In this document: positions 1 through 6,951 of the stretch, piece by piece
Position numbering within the stretch: the first letter of the stretch is position 1
Layout: every line of letters begins with the position of its first letter
NCBI GenBank assembly: GCA_003141795.1
Contig: PLNO01000185.1
Location: forward strand, 1 to 13,994
DNA length: 13,994 nt
Direction: 5' to 3'
Origin: Spirochaetaceae bacterium
Lineage (GTDB): Bacteria; Spirochaetota; Spirochaetia; SZUA-6; Fen-1364
Position numbers and translations under genes: made by a program
Notes under the pieces: generated by a model
What the model was told of the DNA's origin: nothing
Databases searched by the model: none
What the model saw: the letters and a program-made list of their open reading frames with translations, nothing else

Positions 1-2178
<2,178 letters not shown>

Positions 2179-2186
2179 CCTGTTGC

Positions 2187-2204
2187 CCTCCGTGTTTTAA
2201 TATA
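2187..2204 (-). promoter_or_regulatory. Probable acnA -10 box and ribosome binding site
   Basis: Read on the minus strand, TATATT at 2204-2199 is a -10-like hexamer and GGAGG at 2191-2187 is a strong Shine-Dalgarno sequence eight bases before the acnA ATG. No good -35 hexamer is found 16-18 bases upstream, so the promoter call is weak while the ribosome binding site is solid. If this -10 is real, the mRNA leader is only about 14 bases. Confidence 0.4.
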
Positions 2205-2235
2205 CATGAGCGGAGCGCTTTGACCCAGTGCCGTA

Positions 2236-2264
2236 TTGTCATCCATGGAGAATTGCTCTATCAT
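2236..2264 (+). promoter_or_regulatory. Sigma-70-type promoter of the BFN-UVR gene
   Basis: TTGTCA at 2236-2241 and TATCAT at 2259-2264 each match 5 of 6 consensus bases and are separated by exactly 17 bases. Transcription would begin near 2271, ahead of the ATG at 2287. The -35 box overlaps a possible TTG start (2236), and the spacer contains an alternative ATG (2245). If the promoter is real, both upstream starts are excluded. Confidence 0.6.
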
Positions 2265-2286
2265 TGAGTCCAAGAGAGTACGCAAG

Positions 2287-2904
2287 ATGCTGGTTCCTGC
2301 CGAGGTCTGGACAGTGGCGAAAGCCGAGCAGGGCAACGCGGTCCTCGTCCGGCCACTCGGGTTGGACGTGGCGGTGCCTATTTTCATTGCGCCCCTGGAA
2401 GCCCAATCGATCCTGATCGGGCTGGGGAGCGTCAAAATGCCGCGTCCGCTGACCCATGATCTGTTCATTACCGTCCTGGAAAGCCTCGAATCTTCGGTCA
2501 ACCGCGTGGAGATCACCTCCCTCAAGGAAGGGACCTACTACGCCAAGCTCATCCTCGAGTCCTCGGGCACGGAGATCGCCGTCGATGCGCGCCCCTCGGA
2601 CTGCCTCGCCCTCGCCGTGCGCGTGAAATGCCCGATCTACATCGACGAAACTGTCGTGGATGAAGCGGGGATCTCCGTAAAGATGGTGGAGGAAAAGGGG
2701 AGGGAGCTGAAGCAGATCGACCCTTCCACGTTCCAGACTGAAGAAGGGGAGGGTGAGACGGAAACGCTCACGGAGACCCCCACGTTCCAGCCTGAGACGG
2801 AGATGCTCAGCCTCAAGAAGCTCCTCGACGCCGCGATCGAAGAGGAGAATTACGAAGAGGCTGCCCGGTTGCGCGACAAGATCCGCGAGCTGGAAAACAC
2901 CTGA
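2287..2904 (+). CDS. Bifunctional nuclease family (BFN/DUF151) protein with C-terminal UVR motif
   Basis: The 205-residue product has an N-terminal BFN (DUF151) domain at about residues 3-128. It shows the family signatures RPLTHDL (53-59) and DARPSDCLALAVR (100-112). An acidic, Thr/Glu-rich linker (about 135-172) leads to a UVR motif (about 174-203), the helical hairpin through which UvrB and UvrC interact. Plant BFN members have reported RNase and DNase activity. The role of bacterial members is poorly defined, so a nucleic-acid function is inferred. I chose the ATG at 2287 because the family normally begins just before the first beta strand and because a promoter (2236-2264) covers the earlier TTG 2236 and ATG 2245. 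The site AAGAGAG at 2272-2278 is a weak ribosome binding site. The stop codon overlaps a possible CTG start of the next gene. Confidence 0.9.
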   Translation: MLVPAEVWTVAKAEQGNAVLVRPLGLDVAVPIFIAPLEAQSILIGLGSVKMPRPLTHDLFITVLESLESSVNRVEITSLKEGTYYAKLILESSGTEIAVDARPSDCLALAVRVKCPIYIDETVVDEAGISVKMVEEKGRELKQIDPSTFQTEEGEGETETLTETPTFQPETEMLSLKKLLDAAIEEENYEEAARLRDKIRELENT

Positions 2905-3860
2905 TCCCCCTGAATCCTTATACCCACTGCGAGCTGTGCCCCCGCGCATGCCGTATCGACCGAGCTGACGGTGCGTCCGGCTTCTGCGGAGAGACCGACC
3001 AGCTCCGCGCGGCCTGTGCATGCCTGCACTTCGGGGAAGAACCTCCCATCACGGGAGCGGGGGGGTCGGGGACCATCTTCTTCACCGGATGCACGCTGCG
3101 CTGCGAGTTCTGCCAGAACTGGCAGATCAGCCGATGCGGAATGGGGGGGCCCCTCACCGTGGAGGACCTCGCCGGGCTCTACCTGGATCTGCAGGAGCAC
3201 GGTGCGGAGAACATCAACATCGTGACCGGCACGCAGTTCCTCCCTGCCATCCTCCAGGCCTATGAGAGTGCGCGTTCCCGCGGGCTTCGCCTCCGGCTGG
3301 TGTGGAACTCCTCCGGCTACGAAACGCTGCCCGCGATTGCCGCTGTGGCACCCTGCACGAGCTTCTTTCTCCCCGACCTGCGCACATTGGACCACGAGGT
3401 GTCCCGCCGCTACCTGCGGGCATCCGACTATCCCGAGCGCGCCACGGCCGCCGTCCTGGCAATGGCCGACGCCCGGCCGTTGCGGTGGCAGAGGGACGAC
3501 CTCGTCGAGGGTACGATCGTCCGCCATCTCGTGCTCCCCGGCAGCCTCGAGGACACGCGTCGGGTCCTCACCTGGTTCGGGGAGAACCTGCGGGGCAAGG
3601 CGCTTCTGTCCCTGATGTTCCAGTATACGCCCGTGCCGGGACACGAGCTTCCCGCGCCGTTCGACAGGATGGCGAGCGTGGAGGAGTACGAGGCGGCGAT
3701 CGCGCTGCTGTCCGAGCTGGGCATCGACGACGGGTTCTACCAGGAGCCGATCCCCGACAACGGGTGGCTGCCCGATTTCACCCGGGACCGCCCGTTCTCC
3801 TCCGAGCTGTCGAAGATGCTGTGGCATTTCCGTGACGGCGCTCCCCGCGGGAGCGCATAG
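2901..3860 (+). CDS. Radical SAM protein, PflX-like (COG1313) family, non-canonical start
   Basis: The reading frame encodes a small radical SAM enzyme resembling PflX/pyruvate formate-lyase activase-like proteins. Numbered from CTG 2910, it has a leading cysteine set C7, C10, C14 and C26, then the [4Fe-4S]/SAM motif C61-x3-C65-x2-C68 within GCTLRCEFCQNWQIS, preceded by a GSGTIFF strand. The frame is open from 2796 to the TAG at 3858-3860. I read every codon from 2796 to 3140 and found no ATG, GTG or TTG. The first conventional start, ATG 3141, would delete the whole catalytic motif. CTG 2901 (overlapping the upstream TGA as CTGA), CTG 2910 or ATC 2904 are the candidates, giving 316-319 residues. 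Family members usually start about six residues before the first cysteine, which fits 2910. Substrate and partner are unknown, and no glycyl-radical enzyme is nearby. A base error near the start is the alternative. Confidence 0.85.
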   Translation: MIPLNPYTHCELCPRACRIDRADGASGFCGETDQLRAACACLHFGEEPPITGAGGSGTIFFTGCTLRCEFCQNWQISRCGMGGPLTVEDLAGLYLDLQEHGAENINIVTGTQFLPAILQAYESARSRGLRLRLVWNSSGYETLPAIAAVAPCTSFFLPDLRTLDHEVSRRYLRASDYPERATAAVLAMADARPLRWQRDDLVEGTIVRHLVLPGSLEDTRRVLTWFGENLRGKALLSLMFQYTPVPGHELPAPFDRMASVEEYEAAIALLSELGIDDGFYQEPIPDNGWLPDFTRDRPFSSELSKMLWHFRDGAPRGSA

Positions 3861-3877
3861 GTCGCGCTTCTGCGCTC
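3851..3877. terminator. Inverted repeat between convergent genes, possible bidirectional terminator
   Basis: GAGCGCA (3851-3857) is perfectly complementary to TGCGCTC (3871-3877), with a 13-base loop. The stem spans the ends of the convergent radical SAM and UMP kinase genes. There is no T-tract on either side, so intrinsic termination is uncertain. Confidence 0.35.
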
Positions 3878-4574
3878 AATCGGGCCCGATCACCGTTCCG
3901 ACGAACGCCTCTCCGGCGAGCAGACGTGAGAGGTTGTCGAGGTCCCGCCCTTCGGCGAAGACGACCTTGATGTGCGATCCTGCCGCGGCCCGCGCCGCGG
4001 TGGGATCGAACGGCGTGTTCTTCCCCGGCGTCCAGTCGCCCCCCACGATGGCCAGCATCTCCTTCCACGTCAGCCTGTCCAGCGGACGGGCCTGCGGATT
4101 GGTCCGCGGATCGTCGGAGTACACTTTCGCGATGTTGGAGAGGTTGACGACGGTGTGCGCGGAGAACCTCTGCGCGAGGATCACCGCGTCGTTGTCCGAG
4201 GAGAAGCCGGGCTTCCATCCCGCGGCAAGCAGCACCCTCCCGGCGAACACCGAGACGGCGGTCGGGTCGAGGACGAGGTCCTCGACGCACCACGCGCGCA
4301 GCACCCTGCGGAGGAGCTCCCCGTTCATCCGCGTGGCGGCAATCCCCACCCAGTCGAGGTCTTCCGGTCGGGCGTCGGGTGACACCTCGCGCAGCGCCGC
4401 CATGTAGTCGCGCGCGAGGCTGCCCCCCCCGCAGACGATGATGAGCTTGCGCGCGGCGTCGGCGGAGAGGTGGCCTTCGACGAGGCGGTGGAAACCCTTG
4501 AGGAACTCGACGTCCACGCCGCGCGGCGCGATGATCGACCCTCCGAGGGAGATGACGGTGACGTTGTCAGCCAT
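3876..4574 (-). CDS. pyrH: UMP kinase, archaeal/spirochete type
   Basis: This amino-acid-kinase-fold enzyme phosphorylates UMP to UDP in cytosolic pyrimidine nucleotide synthesis. From ATG 4574 the product has 232 residues, normal for the family. Motifs in order are SLGGSI (9-14), CGGGS (48-52), GIAATRMNGELL (78-89), GWKPGFSSDND (119-129), NLSNIAKVYSDDPRTNP (144-160) and PGKNTPFDPTAA (183-194). The ATR.N and PGKNTPFDP elements are those of the archaeal/spirochete UMP kinase family (as I recall, TIGR02076) rather than the common bacterial PyrH, whose GTP activation may therefore not apply. An in-frame TTG at 4592 would add six residues. I prefer ATG 4574 because MADNVTVISLGGS begins as the family does, although neither start has a good Shine-Dalgarno sequence. 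The gene is convergent with the radical SAM gene and divergent from serA. Confidence 0.88.
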   Translation of the reverse strand: MADNVTVISLGGSIIAPRGVDVEFLKGFHRLVEGHLSADAARKLIIVCGGGSLARDYMAALREVSPDARPEDLDWVGIAATRMNGELLRRVLRAWCVEDLVLDPTAVSVFAGRVLLAAGWKPGFSSDNDAVILAQRFSAHTVVNLSNIAKVYSDDPRTNPQARPLDRLTWKEMLAIVGGDWTPGKNTPFDPTAARAAAGSHIKVVFAEGRDLDNLSRLLAGEAFVGTVIGPD

Positions 4575-4580
4575 GCGCTT

Positions 4581-4586
4581 ACTATA
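4581..4586 (-). promoter_or_regulatory. Possible -10 box of a leaderless pyrH transcript
   Basis: On the minus strand TATAGT lies six bases before the A of the pyrH ATG, so transcription would start at or next to the start codon. This would explain the absence of a Shine-Dalgarno sequence. No convincing -35 hexamer is present at 16-18 bases, so the call is weak. Confidence 0.28.
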
Positions 4587-4614
4587 GAACAAAGAACCCC
4601 CCGAAGCCAGAACC

Positions 4615-4631
4615 GCAAGGACGAGCCTTGC
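4615..4631 (+). promoter_or_regulatory. Hairpin in the serA leader covering a candidate ribosome binding site
   Basis: GCAAGG-ACGAG-CCTTGC forms a perfect six-pair stem with a five-base loop. The left arm and loop contain AAGGA (4617-4621) and the right arm contains the TTG candidate start (4628). If TTG is used, folding would hide both. If a later ATG is used, the hairpin sits just before the AAAAGGA at 4632-4638. It could equally be a protein-binding palindrome in the divergent pyrH-serA region. Confidence 0.35.
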
Positions 4632-5629
4632 AAAAGGACGGGTTCGGTGTTTCTATGTCAGCCATGGCAAACTCAAAGGTGTTCGTCGCTGATTCAATCG
4701 CTAAGGAAGGGATGGAGGAGTTCGCGAAGTTTCCCGGTCTCGAGGTGATCGTGAAGACCGGGCTCACCGCGGACTCACTCATCGCGGAGCTCGGGGACGC
4801 AGCCGCTCTGGTCGTCCGCTCGGCCACGCAGGCCACCCGTGAGGTGATCATGGCCGGGAAGGCGCTCAAGGTGATCGGGCGCGCGGGGGCCGGCGTCGAC
4901 AACATCGACGTGAAGGCCGCCACGGAGCGGGGGATCGTGGTCCTGAACACTCCGGGGGGTAACGCAGAGGCAGCGGGAGAGCTTGCCGTCGCCATGATGT
5001 TCGCGCTGGCGCGCAACCTGGCAAGGGCGGACGCCACGATGAAGGCGGGGACGTGGGACAAGAAGAGCTTCAACGGCATCGAGCTCCTGGGCAAGACCCT
5101 GGGCCTCGTCGGCATCGGCAATGTCGGCAGCATCGTCGGACGGCACGCGCTGGCCATGGGGATGGCGGTCGTCGCCTATGATCCGTTCGTCACGGCTGAG
5201 AAGGCCGCGGCGCTCGGCTTCCGCCTGGCTTCCTTCGAGGAGGTGGTAAGGACCGCGGACTTCGTCTCCATCCACTCTCCGAAAACAGAACAGACCAAGG
5301 GATTATTCAGCGCGAAAGTGTTTGCTACGATGAAGAAGGGGGCGTTCCTCATCAACTGCGCGCGCGGCGGCATCGTTGTGGAGAAGGACCTCATTGCCGC
5401 GCTGGACAATGGGACCCTCAGGGGCGCGGGCGTGGACGTGTACGACAAGGAACCGCCGGATGAGTGGAGCCTCGCGAAGCACCCCAAGGTGATCGCCTCG
5501 CCCCATATCGGTGCGTCCACCGCCGAAGCGCAGGTCAACGTCTCGGTGATGGTTGCCCGGCAGATCGGGGCGTACCTCACGCGCGGAGAGGTCATCAACG
5601 CGGTGAATCCGGGCGCAGCAGGGAAGTAG
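4628..5629 (+). CDS. serA: D-3-phosphoglycerate dehydrogenase, short form without ACT domain
   Basis: This is an NAD-dependent D-2-hydroxyacid dehydrogenase, most like the enzyme for the first step of serine synthesis (3-phosphoglycerate to phosphohydroxypyruvate). Numbered from ATG 4664 (321 residues), it shows a substrate-domain VVRSATQAT (50-58) and GRAGAGVDNID (72-82). It also has the Rossmann motif GIGNVG (150-155) with D173, and the catalytic R234 (NCARGG), E263 (DKEPP) and H281 (SPHIGAST). It ends after the catalytic domain, so the ASB and ACT regulatory domains of long SerA proteins are absent. Serine feedback through ACT is therefore not expected. Start choice is open: TTG 4628 has AAGGA six bases upstream, but homology begins near ATG 4664, and ATG 4655 lies between. 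Another 2-hydroxyacid substrate cannot be excluded. Confidence 0.88.
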   Translation: MQKDGFGVSMSAMANSKVFVADSIAKEGMEEFAKFPGLEVIVKTGLTADSLIAELGDAAALVVRSATQATREVIMAGKALKVIGRAGAGVDNIDVKAATERGIVVLNTPGGNAEAAGELAVAMMFALARNLARADATMKAGTWDKKSFNGIELLGKTLGLVGIGNVGSIVGRHALAMGMAVVAYDPFVTAEKAAALGFRLASFEEVVRTADFVSIHSPKTEQTKGLFSAKVFATMKKGAFLINCARGGIVVEKDLIAALDNGTLRGAGVDVYDKEPPDEWSLAKHPKVIASPHIGASTAEAQVNVSVMVARQIGAYLTRGEVINAVNPGAAGK

Positions 5630-5660
5630 CGGTTCCGCCGCTCCCCGGGCCGTCCTGTTA

Positions 5661-5690
5661 TTGCCGAATCCCCCCCGGTGGGGGTACATT
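5661..5690 (+). promoter_or_regulatory. Weak promoter candidate with GC-rich inverted repeat before the UVR gene
   Basis: TTGCCG (5661-5666) and TACATT (5685-5690) each match four consensus bases, with an 18-base spacer. The spacer holds CCCCC (5670-5674) and GGGGG (5680-5684) separated by five bases. That repeat could be a weak terminator for serA or an operator; it is not followed by a T-tract. Confidence 0.3.
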
Positions 5691-5710
5691 GTCCGTGGGA
5701 GCGGGTCATC

Positions 5711-6505
5711 ATGAGCGCAGACATCTCCGACATTCTTCGGGATTGGGAGTTCGACTCCGACAACCAGATCCGCATCGTCCAGGCGGAGGACGGGCGCCAG
5801 GTCCTGCAGGTGCGCCAGCCCCTCGGTCTGGAGCAGTACGAGCTGGACGGTCGTCCCGACGGCAAGCGGCCCTTCAATCGAGACACCGCGCTGGAAGAGT
5901 ACCAGTCGCGCCTGGAGAACTACACGACCTCTCACGGCGGGGACGAGGGCTTCACCATCTCCCATGACGATTTCGCCACGCTGCAGAGCGAAGGGGTGCT
6001 GTTCTACTTCCGTTACCTCGTGCTGTTCCAGATCGGGGATTTCGCCCGCACGGCACGCGACACGGAGCATAACCTCAAGCTGTTCGGCCTCGTGGAGCGG
6101 TTCGGAGACAGCGACGACGACCGCAAGGAGCTCCTCCAGTACAAGCCGTACGTCATTCGGATGAACGCCATCGCGCGCGCCATGATCTCCCTGCACAAGG
6201 AGATGAAGGCGGTTGCGGAGGAGATCATCTCCAACGCCATCGCCTCCATCGAGGACATGCACGACATCGACACCCCGGCGTTCCAGTTCGAGCGCGTGCG
6301 CTCGTTGAACTACCTGAACGCCACGCTGAAGCAGATCCATGACAAGAAGAACTCCCCCGTCGACGCCCTGCGGGGGGAGCTGCAGTCCGCCATCGAAAGC
6401 GAGGACTACGAGAACGCCGCCGCCCTCCGGGACCGCATCCGCGCCCTGGAGGTGGACGACCCGATCAGCATCCCCGAGGAAGCCCCGGCAGACACAGAGG
6501 ACTGA
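5711..6505 (+). CDS. UVR-motif protein of unknown function
   Basis: The 264-residue product starts at ATG 5711, with GGGAG at 5697-5701 nine bases upstream. An in-frame GTG at 5678 has no comparable site. The last part carries a clear UVR motif (about residues 217-247, DALRGELQSAIESEDYENAA) with the E-x-E-D-Y-E-x-A-A core. Residues 1-60 look like a mixed strand/loop region. Residues 60-215 are mainly helical and charged, including an LFYFRYLVLFQIGDF stretch (97-111) that is hydrophobic but reads as buried helix rather than a membrane span. There is no signal peptide, so the protein is probably cytosolic. I do not recognise the N-terminal domain. The UVR motif suggests a protein-protein contact, as in UvrB-UvrC, McsA or ClpC partners, but no such partner is adjacent. 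It is the second UVR-motif protein in this window. Confidence 0.85.
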   Translation: MSADISDILRDWEFDSDNQIRIVQAEDGRQVLQVRQPLGLEQYELDGRPDGKRPFNRDTALEEYQSRLENYTTSHGGDEGFTISHDDFATLQSEGVLFYFRYLVLFQIGDFARTARDTEHNLKLFGLVERFGDSDDDRKELLQYKPYVIRMNAIARAMISLHKEMKAVAEEIISNAIASIEDMHDIDTPAFQFERVRSLNYLNATLKQIHDKKNSPVDALRGELQSAIESEDYENAAALRDRIRALEVDDPISIPEEAPADTED

Positions 6506-6545
6506 TCCGGCGGCAGGCCCCGTCGGCGGCGTTCTTCCTTCGACC

Positions 6546-6574
6546 TTGTCGATCACCCTTCTCCCTGGTATTCT
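6546..6574 (+). promoter_or_regulatory. Promoter candidate for the cupin gene
   Basis: TTGTCG (6546-6551) and TATTCT (6569-6574) each match four of six consensus bases and have a 17-base spacer. Transcription would start near 6581, just before the CGGAG ribosome binding site (6581-6585). It would drive the cupin gene and probably the TPR gene 11 bases after it. Confidence 0.42.
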
Positions 6575-6592
6575 CCTTGCCGGAGCAGACTC

Positions 6593-6940
6593 ATGATCAA
6601 ACGAAATACAGACATGGAAAAAGAGGTGCGAGAGCGGATGCGGGAGGGGACCGGCAGGGCCGAGGTCATCCACGTGTTCCGCAAGGAAGAGCTCACGGGC
6701 AAGGCGCGCCTTTTCGCCCGCATGCGGCTGTTGTCGGGGAGCTCCATCGGATATCATCGCCACGACGGGGAAGAGGAGATCTTCTATATAATCTCCGGTA
6801 CGGCCACCGTGAACGACGAGGGAGCCGTCTCCGAGGTGGGCCCGGGGGACGCGGTGCTGACCGGCGGCGGGGCGAGCCATTCGATAGCGAACCAGGGCTC
6901 TGAGCCTCTTGAGTTCCTCGCCGTGATCCTCCTCTACTGA
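6593..6940 (+). CDS. Small single-domain cupin protein
   Basis: The 115-residue product is a single cupin barrel. Cupin motif 1 is visible as GYHRHDGEEEIFYIISG (53-69), with metal ligands H55, H57 and one of E60-E62. Motif 2 is GPGDAVLTGGGASHSIANQG (83-102), with H96 as the fourth ligand. All four canonical ligands are therefore present and a divalent metal is expected. Such small cupins range from isomerases and dioxygenases to ligand sensors, so no substrate can be named. The N-terminal 25 residues are charged and probably helical, and there is no signal peptide. ATG 6593 is supported by CGGAG seven bases upstream. The gene sits 11 bases before the TPR/zinc gene, so co-expression is likely, but it does not reveal function. 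Confidence 0.85.
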   Translation: MIKRNTDMEKEVRERMREGTGRAEVIHVFRKEELTGKARLFARMRLLSGSSIGYHRHDGEEEIFYIISGTATVNDEGAVSEVGPGDAVLTGGGASHSIANQGSEPLEFLAVILLY

Positions 6941-6951
6941 GACGCCACTCG

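Noticed and set aside
2850..3827. Open frame of 325 codons on the - strand
   Set aside because: It is antisense to the radical SAM frame, which carries the CxxxCxxC motif, and has low-complexity composition.
3141..3860. ATG 3141 as start of the radical SAM gene
   Set aside because: It would remove C61, C65 and C68 and leave no radical SAM active site, although the upstream codons clearly encode it.
2901..3860. AmmeMemoRadiSam-type or glycyl-radical activase system
   Set aside because: No Memo, AMMECR1 or glycyl-radical enzyme gene is adjacent, and the N-terminal cysteine pattern is PflX-like. No system assignment is supported.
4575..4654. Riboswitch in the pyrH-serA gap
   Set aside because: The region is under 100 bases and shows one simple hairpin. 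No conserved riboswitch core was recognised.
5629..5640. GCGG-TT-CCGC palindrome at the serA stop as terminator
   Set aside because: A two-base loop is too tight and there is no T-tract.
5303..6880. Open frame of 525 codons on the - strand
   Set aside because: It runs antisense across serA, the UVR gene and the cupin gene, all of which have recognisable motifs and start signals. No motif is seen in it.
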